Source of the DNA: JAIBJN01 sp963775625 | GTDB lineage: Bacteria; Actinomycetota; Thermoleophilia; Gaiellales; Gaiellaceae | Length of the DNA stretch: 64,000 bases | Assembly (NCBI GenBank): GCA_963775625.1 | Contig: CAVZJM010000002.1 | Coordinates: forward strand, 310,001-374,000 | Direction: 5' to 3' | Shown: one piece after another, positions 50,668 to 59,971 of the stretch | Numbering within the stretch: the first letter of the stretch is position 1 | Layout of the letters: the number at the start of each line of letters is the position of its first letter | Notes under the pieces: generated by a model | Seen by the model: the letters and a program-made list of their open reading frames with translations, nothing else | The model's database searches: none | Told to the model about the DNA's origin: nothing | Position numbers and translations under genes: made by a program

Positions 50668-53346
50668 AAGCGGGCCTCGACGCCGCGGACGGTGTCGAGA
50701 GGCTGGTCGACGCGGGCCTGGTCGCGGCCGGAGTCGCCGAAGACCTTGTCGAGCACGCCGTCGCGCGCCATGATCGTGTCGGCGCCGTTCCCGCCCCGCA
50801 GGCGATCCTGGCCACCGGCGCCGGCGACGTAGTCGCGACCTTCTGCTCCCCGCAGCCGGTTGGCCTGGCCGGTTCCGACGAGGCGGTCGTCGAAGCTCGA
50901 CCCGTCGACGTTCTCGACCTGGTCGAGCGAATCCGCGCCGTCTCCGACTGCCTGGCCGGCGGTGAGGTTGACGACGACTCCGATCCGCCCGTTGGCCGGG
51001 AAGAAGGTCGCGTAGTCGGCGGTGTCGGTGCCCGTGCCTCCGGTGAGGGCGTCCGCGCCGGCCAGGCCGCGAAGCCTGTCGTTCCCGCCCCGCTCCGTCG
51101 AGGGCGTTCGCCGCGCCGTCTCCGGTGAGGACGTCCGCGCCGTTCGTTCCCGTGACGCTCTCCACGGCCGAGAGCAGGTCGGTGTCCCCGGAGCTCGACC
51201 CCGTGCCGGCGGTCAGGTTGACGTTGATGCCGGGCGGTCGCGTGGAGTAGTCGGCGGTGTCGGCGCCCGCGCCGCCGTCCAGGACGTCGCTGCCGGCCGT
51301 CGCCGTCAGCGTGTCGTTGCCCGCCCCTCCGGAGAGGACGTTCGCGCCCGGGCTGCCGGTCAGCGTGTCCCGACCCGAGCCACCGGTCACGTTCTCCATG
51401 GCAGCGAGGGCGTCCATTCCGGCGCCGACGGTGTCCTGCGGGCCGGCGAGCGAGAGATCGACCGTGACCGCGAGCGTCGACGCGCCGTAGTCGGCGGTGT
51501 CGGTTCCCCCGCCGCCGTCGAGGCTGTTCGCGCCGACGGTGCCGGCGAAGGAGTCGGCAAACGAGGAGCCGATGACGCTCTCCGAGGTCAGGACGGTGTC
51601 CGTTCCGGCGCCGCCCGTGTTCTGCGCGGCCAGGCTCGCGAGGTTGAGGGTGACGCCGGCGTCGGCGGCCGAGTAGTCGAGCGTGTCCGACCCCGGCCCG
51701 CCCTCCAGCGTGTCGTTCCCGCGGAGGCCCGCGAGCGTGTCGTCACCGTCGTTGCCGACGAGCGCGTTGGCGCCCGCCTCGCCCGTGATCGTGTCGTTGC
51801 CGGAGCCGCCGGTGACGTTGGCGATCGCGTACAGCGTGTCGGTGCCGGTCGTGGCCGTGGCTGCGGAGCCGGGGCTCGCGCCGCTCAGCGGACCGAGGAC
51901 GGCGGTGACTCCCTCGGCGAACGAGGAGTAGTCGACGGTGTCAGTGCCGAGATTGCCGTGGAGCGAGTCGTCCCCGGCATCGCCCTGGAAGATGTCGTTG
52001 CCGGCGCCGCCGGAGAGGACGTTCACGCCCGCGTCGCCGGCGAGGACGTCGGCGCCGCTGCCGCCGGTCAGGTTCTCGAAGCCGGCGACGGAGTCCGTCC
52101 CGGCTCCACCCGTCGCCTGGGGCGAGCCGTTGGCCAGGCTCAGCGTCACGCCGCCCGCGACGCCCGAGTAGTCGAGCGTGTCCGAGTCGGCGCCGGCGTC
52201 GAGAATGTCGTTTCCGGCGCCCTCGAGAATCGTGTCGTCGCCGTCGTCGCCGAAGACCACGTCGCTCCCGGACCCGCCCGTAAGCCGATCTCCGGCCGGT
52301 CCGCCGTTCAGGGTGTCGTCGCCTGCCCCGCCGTCGAGAATGTCGTTGCCAGGGCCGCCGGTCAGGTCGTTCGCGCTCCCGCTGCCGACCATGACGTTGT
52401 CGCCTGCGCCGCCGACCGCGTTCTCGATGTCGGCGCCGACGTTGTCCGACTCGCCGGGCTCGCCGTCGTCGAAGACGCCGTCCATGGTCACGGAGACTCC
52501 CGCCGGCCGGGCGCCGTAGGTCACGAGATCGTTGCCGCCGCTCCCGGCCAAGGTGTCGGTGCCGTTGGCGGCGGCCTCTTCGTCGAAGACGTCGTTCCCG
52601 AGCCCGCCGGTGAGCGTGTCGCCACCGTCTCCACCCGCGAGCACGTCGTCTCCGGGGCCGCCGGTGATCGTGTCGTCCCCGCCGCCTCCGGAGAGGATGT
52701 TGCCGCCGCCGTTGCCGGCAATCGTGTCGTCGCCGTCGCCGCCCGTGACGGTGTCGCCGCCGCCGTCGCCGTTCATCGTCAGGACGAGAATCGTGGCCGC
52801 CCCGGTCACCGCATCGCCGCCGCCCGAGAAGACGTCGTCGCCTCCGCTACCGCTCATGGTCCCGAGCTCGACGTTGGTCAACGAGACGTCGACGTCGTTG
52901 TCGGCGTTCAGATTGAGGCCGCTGGCGCCGAGCACGACGGTGTCGGCGGACGTGCTTCCGACCACGGTGACTCGATCCTGTACCCCGGTCGAGAGATCGA
53001 CGACGAACTCGATCTCCGACGTGCCCGATCCTTCGACCGCGACCCCCGGGGCGAACTGGCCCCCGCTCAGGTCGATGGTCACATTCTCGGCGCCCGTTGA
53101 CCCGTTGACGACGATCGTGTCGGTGTTCGTCGTCGACGCCGCGCCGCACAGGGTGACCCCGACGATGATCCGGCCGGCGTTCACGCCCGTGCCGACGGAG
53201 ATCGACGCCGAGTCGCCCGCCGCGGTCATGCTCACGGTCGCGGTACCGCCCACGAACGCGCAGCTGACGGCAGCCTGGGACGGCGTTGCCGCAACCAGCG
53301 CGACCAGCGCGACGAGGAGCTTGATGCGTGTGCGTGTCTTGACCAT
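50664..53346 (-). pseudogene. Secreted RTX-like calcium-binding repeat protein, one frame break
   Basis: About 893 aa with one correction. Signal peptide (LLVALVALVAATPSQAA), an N-terminal beta domain (30-160), then many nonapeptide runs such as GGDGDDTIAGNGGGNILSGG and GGAGNDILDGGAGDDTL in the G-G-x-G-x-D-x-L pattern that folds as a calcium beta-roll. Runs alternate with a module D-x-x-DYS...GV-x-(L/V)-x-L...ENVTGGSG. The frame is lost at four C on the plus strand (51088-51091); removing one restores GAGGNDRLRG through to a stop at 50664. Likely extracellular; partner and function unknown. No type I secretion genes are nearby. Confidence 0.8.
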
Positions 53347-53398
53347 CAGGCGCTGCGCCGAGGTTTCGACAGCGACCGCGGATTTCTTTAGAACACGT

Positions 53399-53466
53399 TT
53401 CAGAATGACGCTTCGCCGCCGGGGTGCGATGGTCGTTCCACTCCACCCTCATCTCGAGTGTCATTC
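53399..53466. repeat. Intergenic palindromic repeat, copy B
   Basis: TTCAGAATGACG (53399-53410) is the exact reverse complement of CGTCATTCTGAA at 15582-15593, and CAGAATGA-N6-GCCGCCGGG follows the core of repeats A and C. GTCATTC at the right end (53460 on) can pair with GAATGAC. It sits in the leader of the RTX gene and abuts the LOG-like gene. Confidence 0.45.
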
Positions 53467-53916
53467 CTACCGTCTTCCTACCAGGTCGAGTGCCAGCTCG
53501 ACCGCTTCTGCCGGCGTCTCCGCGTGCTCGATCCCGTCACCCTCGACGCCCGGGCCCGGCCCGAGCACGACCACCGGGCGCCCGAGGACACGGGCGAACG
53601 CGACCTCTGCGAGGGTGCCCCACCTGCCGCCGACCGCCACCGCCGCCTCGCACGAGGCGACGACTGCGAGGTTCCGGGCATGGCCCGTACCGGTGGCGAC
53701 CGCGTAGTCGATCCAGGGGTTGGCATCCCGCACGCTCTCCCCGGGCAGGATCCCGACCGTCGTCCCTCCCGCGCCCTTGGCTCCGCGTGCCGCCGCTTCC
53801 ATGACCTCTCCGAGCCCTCCGCAGACCACCACACACCCGCGCTCGCCCAGCAGCCGGCCGACCTCCTCCGCCTGCGCCGTCCACTCCGCGCCGCTGCCGA
53901 TGACCGCGATCTGCAC
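53467..53916 (-). CDS. LOG-like Rossmann protein (TIGR00725/molybdenum cofactor carrier-like)
   Basis: 149 aa from GTG 53916. IAVIGSGAEWTAQAEEVG, VVCGGLGEVMEAAARGAKGAGGTTVGILPG in two adjoining blocks near 30-60, and VAVGGRWGTLAEVAFARVLGRPVVVLG near 95. This is the small lysine-decarboxylase-like (LOG) nucleotide-binding fold of the TIGR00725 group, function unsettled. The PGGxGTxxE motif of cytokinin-activating LOG is replaced by GGRWGTLAE, so phosphoribohydrolase activity is doubtful. TATCAT lies 6 bases upstream. Confidence 0.85.
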   Translation of the reverse strand: MQIAVIGSGAEWTAQAEEVGRLLGERGCVVVCGGLGEVMEAAARGAKGAGGTTVGILPGESVRDANPWIDYAVATGTGHARNLAVVASCEAAVAVGGRWGTLAEVAFARVLGRPVVVLGPGPGVEGDGIEHAETPAEAVELALDLVGRR

Positions 53917-53922
53917 GGCCCG

Positions 53923-53932
53923 ATGATATGAC
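53923..53932. promoter_or_regulatory. Overlapping divergent -10 boxes (LOG-like gene and ndh)
   Basis: Minus strand TATCAT (53928-53923), 6 bases before GTG 53916; plus strand TATGAC (53927-53932), 7 bases before GTG 53940. The start codons are 23 bases apart. Confidence 0.5.
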
Positions 53933-53939
53933 TGGCGCC

Positions 53940-55247
53940 GTGAGGAGTCGCGCTGCCCGCGGCGGAACGCTCGTGCTCGGCGGCGGGTTCGCCGGCGGGT
54001 ACGTCGCCCGCCTGCTCGGCCGCCCCGGGGCGACCATCGTCAGCCCTGAGAACTTCATGCTCTACACGCCGATGCTGCCGGAGGCGGCATCCGGCACGCT
54101 CGAGCCGCGCCACGTCGTCGTCCCCCTGCGGATCATGTGCCCGCACGCCGAGCTGCTGCTCGGACGGGCGACCGCGCTCGACGAGAGCGCACGGCTCGTC
54201 CACGTCCTCACCCACGAAGGCGAGGTCGACATCGGCTACGACCAGCTGGTCGTCTCGCTCGGCGCGGTCCCCCGGACGCTGCCGATCCCGGGACTGGCGG
54301 AGCACGCGCTCGGGTTCAAGTCCCTCGCCGACGCGATCCACCTGCGAAACCACGTTCTCCGCGAGCTCGAGGCGGCCGCGGCCAGCCCCGAGGACGCCGA
54401 GCGCCATCTGACGTTCGTCTTCGTCGGCGCCGGGTACGCCGGGGTCGAAGCGCTCGGCGAGCTCTCGGATCTCGTCCGCGACGCTCTCCGCTACTACCCG
54501 GAGCTCCGCTCTGCTCCTCAGCGCTGGGTGCTGGTCGACGCGGCACCGGCGGTTCTCTCCGAGATCCCGTCCCCGCTCGGCGACTACGCGTCCCGCGAGC
54601 TCGCACGCCGCGGAGTGGACATCCGGGTCGCGACGACGCTCCGGTCGGTGGACGCCGAGGGAGCCGTCCTCTCCGACAGCACCCGCTTCGAGACTCACAC
54701 GGTGGTCTGGACGGCCGGCGTCAAGGCCCACCCGCTCCTCGCCGACCTCGGGCTCCCGCTGGACGAGCGCGGCCGGGTCGTCGTCGGCCCGACGCTCAAG
54801 GTCGAGGGCCGCGACAACGTCTGGGCGCTCGGAGACTGCGCGCGGGTCCCGAACGAGGCGAAGCCCGGCCGGCCGGATCCTCCCACCTGCCAGCACGCCC
54901 TCCGCCAGGCCCGGCGCCTGGCCAAGAACCTCAAAGGAGACGTGCAGCCCTACCGCTACAGGATGCTCGGCCAGGTGGCGACGCTGGGCCGCTACAAGGG
55001 GATCGCCGACGTCCTCGGCCTGCGCTTGCGCGGCTTCCCGGGCTGGTTCGTGACGCGTACCTACCACCTCTTCCAGCTCCCCCTGGTCTCGCGCAAGCTT
55101 CGCGTGGTCACGGACTGGACGGTGGCGCTCTTGTTCCGCCGGGACATCGCCGAGCTGTCCATGCTCGGCCGGCCCGCTCCACTCGACGCCACCGAAGGCC
55201 TCGAGCAGGAAATCGACCGTCAACCGAGGGGGAGTTCCGGCCGATAA
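53940..55247 (+). CDS. ndh: Type II NADH dehydrogenase (NDH-2)
   Basis: 435 aa from GTG 53940 (an ATG 12 bases earlier overlaps the -10 box). FAD site TLVLGGGFAGGYVARLL at the N-terminus, second nucleotide site FVFVGAGYAGVEALGELSDL near 160, and VWALGDCARVPNEAKPGRPDPP (FAD) near 295. The C-terminal 60 residues (LPLVSRKLRVVTDWTVALLF) are the membrane-binding helices of NDH-2. It feeds electrons from NADH to menaquinone without pumping protons. The TAA stop forms part of the next gene's GATAAC box. Confidence 0.88.
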   Translation: MRSRAARGGTLVLGGGFAGGYVARLLGRPGATIVSPENFMLYTPMLPEAASGTLEPRHVVVPLRIMCPHAELLLGRATALDESARLVHVLTHEGEVDIGYDQLVVSLGAVPRTLPIPGLAEHALGFKSLADAIHLRNHVLRELEAAAASPEDAERHLTFVFVGAGYAGVEALGELSDLVRDALRYYPELRSAPQRWVLVDAAPAVLSEIPSPLGDYASRELARRGVDIRVATTLRSVDAEGAVLSDSTRFETHTVVWTAGVKAHPLLADLGLPLDERGRVVVGPTLKVEGRDNVWALGDCARVPNEAKPGRPDPPTCQHALRQARRLAKNLKGDVQPYRYRMLGQVATLGRYKGIADVLGLRLRGFPGWFVTRTYHLFQLPLVSRKLRVVTDWTVALLFRRDIAELSMLGRPAPLDATEGLEQEIDRQPRGSSGR

Positions 55248-55248
55248 C
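55243..55248 (+). promoter_or_regulatory. -10 box of the HD-GYP gene, overlapping the ndh stop
   Basis: GATAAC, 7 bases before ATG 55256; contains the ndh TAA stop. Confidence 0.4.
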
Positions 55249-55255
55249 CGAAGTC

Positions 55256-56665
55256 ATGACGCGCCTGCCGAGGCTTCGCTTCGTGTCCGCGGTCGTGATC
55301 GCCGCCGTCGCGGTTGTCCTTCCCTTCCTCGTTCTCTCGACGCACGGAAGCCACCAGGTGATGCTGTCCGGCAGCTTCCACTTCTGGGTGATCTGGCCGG
55401 CCGCCGCCGTGGCGACCGCCGCCGCCGTGACTCTGACGGTCGTCGGCGCGAGGCGAAACGACTCGCGCACGGTCATCATGGGCACCGCGTTCTCGGTCAT
55501 GGCCGCGCTCCTCGCGCTCCACGGCATCTCGAGCCCTGGCGTGCTGGTGGACATGAACGGTCTCGTGGCCTTCACGGGCGGGGCGACACTCCCGCTTGGC
55601 GCCATCGTCCTCTCCTTGACCGTGCTTCCGTCCCTCCAGGGGCCTCGGAGCGTTCGCCGGCTGCTCGTCCTCCAGTGCGTCCTTCTCGGCATCATCCTCA
55701 CGCTCGGAATTGCGGGCATGCTCGTTCCGGGGCTCGTTCCCTCCGTGCCCGAGTCGGGAAGCCCGGAGGCAATTGCCTTGCTCGCCGTCGGCCTCGCGCT
55801 CTACGCCTTCCTCGCGTACCGCGCCGTCGGCACCGTCCTCCTCACGCGCAGGCGCGCCGACCTGCTCGTGATCGTCGGGCTCTTCCTCCTCGCGGCTGCG
55901 CTGGCCGCCTCCCTCCTGCTCGACTACCGGGACCTCGGCTGGTGGCTGGGCCACGGCTTCGAGCTCGTGGGCATCCTCCTCGTCGGCATCCCGGTCGCGG
56001 TCGACCTGCACCGCTCGTCCCAGTCCCGGCCGCTCACGGGAGGCCCGCGTGCCGGCGAGCTGATCCGGGCCGAGCACGCCTTTCTCGGAGCCCGCGTTCG
56101 AGCCCTGACGCTCCGCCTGGCGGAGAAGGACGAGTACACCGAGGGTCACACCCGCCGCGTCGCGCTGCGCGCGGTGCTGGTGGGCGAGGAGCTCGGCCTG
56201 GCCCCGAACCGGCTCCGCGTCCTCGCCACGGGCGGGCTCCTGCACGACATCGGCAAGCTCTCCGTCCCTGACGAGATCCTCAAGAAGCCCGGCTCGCTCG
56301 ACGACCACGAGTTCGCGGTGATCAAGAAGCACCCGGAGTGGGGCCACCAGCTCCTCGGCGAGCTCGGCGGCTTCTCGGAGGGCGTCCGCCGCCTCGTACT
56401 CGACCACCACGAGCGGCTGGACGGGAACGGGTATCCCAACGGCCTCACCGCGTCCGAGCTCGACCTCGAGACGCGCATCCTCACGGTCTGCGACGTCTAC
56501 GACGCGCTGCTCTCGGTGCGCGTCTACCGAGACGCCTGGACGCACGACAAGGCCATGGGCCTGCTGCACGAGCAGACCGGCTCGGCTTTCGACGCCGCCT
56601 GCGTCCGCGCGCTCCAGAGCGTGCTCGCGCGTGACGCCTCGCTCTCGCTGGGCATCGCCGTCTAA
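55256..56665 (+). CDS. Membrane HD-GYP domain protein (c-di-GMP phosphodiesterase)
   Basis: 469 aa. The N-terminal half has about eight hydrophobic helices (residues 5-250) forming a membrane sensor. The C-terminal HD-GYP domain (about 275-460) has EGHTRRVALRAVLVGEELG, LLHDIGKLSVPDEILKKPG near 335 and LDHHERLDGNGYPNGL (HHExxDGxGYP) near 380. All metal-binding residues are present, so hydrolysis of c-di-GMP to GMP is likely. It is the probable counterpart of the GGDEF protein at 23913. Own -10 candidate GATAAC. Confidence 0.92.
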   Translation: MTRLPRLRFVSAVVIAAVAVVLPFLVLSTHGSHQVMLSGSFHFWVIWPAAAVATAAAVTLTVVGARRNDSRTVIMGTAFSVMAALLALHGISSPGVLVDMNGLVAFTGGATLPLGAIVLSLTVLPSLQGPRSVRRLLVLQCVLLGIILTLGIAGMLVPGLVPSVPESGSPEAIALLAVGLALYAFLAYRAVGTVLLTRRRADLLVIVGLFLLAAALAASLLLDYRDLGWWLGHGFELVGILLVGIPVAVDLHRSSQSRPLTGGPRAGELIRAEHAFLGARVRALTLRLAEKDEYTEGHTRRVALRAVLVGEELGLAPNRLRVLATGGLLHDIGKLSVPDEILKKPGSLDDHEFAVIKKHPEWGHQLLGELGGFSEGVRRLVLDHHERLDGNGYPNGLTASELDLETRILTVCDVYDALLSVRVYRDAWTHDKAMGLLHEQTGSAFDAACVRALQSVLARDASLSLGIAV

Positions 56666-56668
56666 CCT
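56663..56668 (+). promoter_or_regulatory. -10 box of the GNAT gene, overlapping the HD-GYP stop
   Basis: TAACCT, 6 bases before ATG 56675; its TAA is the stop codon of the HD-GYP gene. Confidence 0.5.
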
Positions 56669-56674
56669 CACCAC

Positions 56675-57463
56675 ATGCCGACTGAGCTCGACCGGGCTCT
56701 CGCCTTCGAGGAGGCGATGCGCGTCCGCTGCGCCGAGCGCATCATCACGGCTCGCTCGGGGCGCGCGTTCTTCAACGACACCTTCCCGCGAGTCTGGTGG
56801 CTCAACTACCTGCTCGCCGACCGCGGAATCGCCGTCGACCCGGGCGAGCTGGCGGCCGAAGCCGAGCTCCTGCACACGGACGCGGGCCACAGCCACAGGC
56901 GGATCGCGATCCCCGACGAGTCCGTCGGCGCCGGCGTCGAGGGCTTCTTCCGCCGGATCGGCTGGCAGGTCGAGCTCATGGCGCTCATGGCGTATCGGGG
57001 CGAAGGCGAGCGCACCGCGGACACGTCGTCCGTCGCCGAGGTCACGCGCGAGGGCCTGGTTCCCTTCCGGGAGGAGATGGCGCGCACGCAGCCGTGGGCG
57101 ACGGACGACAAGGTCGTCCAGGAGGTGATCGCGGCGGGCGAGGTCGGGGCCCGCGCCGGCAACTCCCGCTTCTTCGCCGTCGACGTGGACGGGCGACCCG
57201 TCGCCGCAGCCCAGCTCAACACGGACGGCAGAGTCGCCGAGGTCGACGACGTCGCGACCCTCCCCGCGTTCCAGGGCCGGGGCTTCGCGAGCGCCGTCAG
57301 CCTGCGCGCCGTCGAGGAGGCGCTCGCCTCGGGTCACGAGCTGGTCTTCCTCGTCGCCGACGACGAGGACTGGCCGAAGGAGCTCTACGCGCGGCTCGGT
57401 TTCGAGGTCATCGGCCGGACGTGGAGCTTCCTCCGGACACCCGCGCTCGTCGCAAAGGACTAG
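56675..57463 (+). CDS. GNAT-family N-acetyltransferase
   Basis: 262 aa. The N-terminal 100 residues are an extra domain of unclear fold (FNDTFPRVWWLNYLLADRG). The GNAT domain spans about 110-255, with RFFAVDVDGRPVAAAQLNT and the acetyl-CoA loop VATLPAFQGRGFASAVSLRAV near 190-210. The substrate is unknown. A leaderless start at the ATG is supported by TAACCT 6 bases upstream. It converges with ligD (5-base gap). Confidence 0.85.
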   Translation: MPTELDRALAFEEAMRVRCAERIITARSGRAFFNDTFPRVWWLNYLLADRGIAVDPGELAAEAELLHTDAGHSHRRIAIPDESVGAGVEGFFRRIGWQVELMALMAYRGEGERTADTSSVAEVTREGLVPFREEMARTQPWATDDKVVQEVIAAGEVGARAGNSRFFAVDVDGRPVAAAQLNTDGRVAEVDDVATLPAFQGRGFASAVSLRAVEEALASGHELVFLVADDEDWPKELYARLGFEVIGRTWSFLRTPALVAKD

Positions 57464-57468
57464 GAGGG

Positions 57469-59786
57469 CTAGCGGAGCTCCTTGAGTGCCTTGCCCAGGG
57501 ACTGCCGCGTGGTGAGCACTCCTTCGTAGAGGTCGCCGTGGCGCTGGACCCGGTCCAGCACGACCTCGATGGTGAAGTCGGCAGGGTCGAGACCCTCGTC
57601 GACCTCGTCCCACCGAAGCGGCGTCGAGACGGGAGCGCCGGCGCGCGGCCGGACGGAATAGACCGACGCGATCGTCTTTCCCTCGCCGTTCTGGTTGGCG
57701 TCGACGAGGACACCACGGCGCTTGGCCTTCGCCCACTCGGTCGTCACAAGGCCGGGGTGTAGGCGCGCCAGCGTCCCGGCGACGATCTCGGCGAGCTCTC
57801 GCGTCTGGTCGTAGGTGTGCCTGCGCGCGATCGGAACGAGCACGTGGAAGCCGTCGGCGCCGCTCGTCTTGGGAAACCCGGTGAGCCCGAGCGCGTCGAG
57901 GACCTCCTTGATCAGGAGCGCGACCTCGACGACCTCGGGGAAGCCGACGTCGGGCGACGGATCGAGGTCGAAGAGCACGAAGTCCGGCGAGGCCGGCTTG
58001 TCGACCCGCGAGTACCACGTGTTCATGTCGATGCAGCCCATGTTCGCCATCCAGAGGAGCGCGAGCTCGTCGTTGACGAGCGGGTAGCGGAGGGTTCGCT
58101 TCTCCCGCGTCGCCCGGGAGGTGGAGCGGTACGAGAACGTCGGAATCCACGCGGGCATGTGCGAGGGCGCGTCCTTCTGGAAGAAGTGCTTCCCCTCCCA
58201 GCCGTCGGGATAGCGCTTCATCGTGAACGGGCGGTCACGAAGGTGCGGGACGAGCACAGGCGCGACGTCGCGGTAGTAGGCGATCAGATCGCCCTTCGTG
58301 ATCCCTTCCTCGGGCCAGAAGGGCTTGTCGAGATTGGAGAGCCGAAGCACGCGCTTGCCTCTGCGGATCTCGGTGGGGAGCGGCTCCTCTCGGCGCACCT
58401 CGCTCGGTTCCTTGTCTTCCCGCAAGCCCTTGTACACCGGCGCCCGCAGGCGCCCGTCGTGCGTCCACTCTGCGAACTCGACCTCGGCGACCAGCACGGG
58501 CTCGACCCAGACCACGTCGGCTCGCCGCACCTTCGGCATCTTCGGGACCTCCCGGAAGGACGGAGTGCGGCGCTCGAGCGGACGCAGCAAGGCCTACGAG
58601 CCGCTCGATCTCGTCCTCGTCGAAGCCGGTGCCCACGTTACCGGCGTAGGCGAGCTCGCCGCCGCGCATGACGGCGAGGACGAGCGAGCCGAGCGAGCCG
58701 GCCCGGCGGCCCTTCCCCCGCGTGTAGCCGGCGACGATGAACTCCTGCTCGTGGTGGGTCTTGACCTTCAGCCAGTCGCGCGTGCGCCTGCCCGCCTGGT
58801 AGCGGGACGCGGCTTTCTTGGCGACGATCCCCTCGAGCTCCTGCGCCTCGGCTGCCTCGTAGAGCGCCTCGCCGTCGTCGAAGGCCTCGGAGAGCCTGAT
58901 CGCCTTCACCCGGCCGTCCAGGAGCTTCGCCAGCCGCCCTCGCCGCTCGTCCAACGGCAGGTCGAGCACCGGCTCCCCGTCGACTTCGAGGACGTCGAAC
59001 ACGTAGTAGACGAGCGGCCCCGAGCCCTGCTGCATGACGCTGAAGCTCGACCGGCCGTGCTCGTCGAGAGCGCAGACCTCGCCGTCGAGCACGCAGTCCG
59101 GCGTGCGGATGGCGCGCTCGAGCGCCCTCGCGACGTCGGCGAAGCGCTCGGTGAGGTCGTTCCCGCGCCTGCTCTTCAGCGTCGCGTCTCCCCCGCTGAC
59201 GTAGGCGAGCGCGCGATAGCCGTCCCACTTGACCTCGTAGAGCCAGCCCGGGCCGGTGGGAACGTCGTCGGCCAGCGTGGCGAGCATCGGCGCGTACTCG
59301 ACGCGCTGCCTGCCCGCGGAGGCGCCATCGTCCTGCTTCCGGAGCAGGAGCCAGTTCTTCTCGTCACCGTCGAGCCGTGCCGGAACGAGTGTCCACAGGC
59401 CCGTGAGCCGCTCGCCGGCAAGCCGCACCGTCAGGCCGCCGTCGGGCTTCTCCTCGACAAGGTCGTACGTGCCCCGGTCCCAGATCTCCACGGTGCCGGC
59501 GCCGTAGGAGCCGGCCGGGATCTCGCCCTCGAAGGACCGCGTAGTCGAGCGGGTGGTCCTCGACGTGGACGGCCAGGTGCCGCTGTCCCGGCTCGAGCGG
59601 AATGCCCTTGGGGACGGCCCAGCTCGCGAGCGCGCCGCCCCGCTCGAGGCGGAAGTCGTAGTGGAGCCGGCGCGCGTCATGGCGCTGGACGACGAAGACC
59701 GGCTTGCCCTTGCGCCGACGCCCGCCGAACGGCTCGGGGGTCGTGCCCTTGCTCCGCTTGCGCTCGTAGTCTCGAAGGCGCGCCAC
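57469..59786 (-). pseudogene. ligD: Multifunctional NHEJ ATP-dependent DNA ligase LigD, two frame breaks
   Basis: With two corrections, 771 aa in the order phosphoesterase - ligase - polymerase (Pseudomonas-like order). PE: VVQRHDARRLHYDFRLE and AVHVEDHPLDYA (1-130). Ligase: catalytic Lys in YEVKWDGYRALAYV, LDGEVCALDEHGR, EGIVAKKAASRY (about 190-400). Polymerase: GKRVLRLSNLDKPFWPEEGITK, DLDPSPDVGFPEVVEVA, FPKTSGADGFHVLVPI (about 450-771). Frame breaks at 59534 and 58593, each one extra base at domain borders. The start is GTG 59786. Repairs double-strand breaks with Ku, which is not in the window. Confidence 0.85.
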
Positions 59787-59870
59787 ACCCGAAGCATGCC
59801 GAGGTTTCGTCGTGCGCGGGACGGGTATGACGACGCCGGGCGCGACCTGCCGACCGGGGGGTGTCGGCAG

Positions 59871-59899
59871 AGAAGGGGCCGGCTCTGCCGGCCCCTTCT
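59871..59899 (-). terminator. Intrinsic terminator of accDA
   Basis: Perfect 13-bp stem AGAAGGGGCCGGC/GCCGGCCCCTTCT with a 3-base loop, 73 bases past the corrected accA stop on the minus strand. This is the strongest hairpin in the window. It sits between accA and ligD, so it should end the fatty-acid transcript. Confidence 0.75.
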
Positions 59900-59971
59900 T
59901 GTCCGTAGGCAGCAGTCACAGGCCGACGGGGATAACCCTGTGGACGCTGTGGATTGCTGAGCTCTCGACCT

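Noticed and set aside
50664..53346. CRISPR-like or satellite array suggested by many short GC-rich repeats
   Set aside because: The periodicity is 27 bases of coding DNA (nine-residue calcium-binding repeats) with varied third positions; there are no identical repeats with unique spacers.
53467..53916. Cytokinin-activating LOG enzyme
   Set aside because: The PGGxGTxxE catalytic motif is changed to GGRWGTLAE; only the fold can be claimed.
57469..59786. Separate genes for LigD polymerase and ligase-phosphoesterase
   Set aside because: The domains are contiguous and rejoin with single-base corrections at the borders; the intact gene in the family has the same order.
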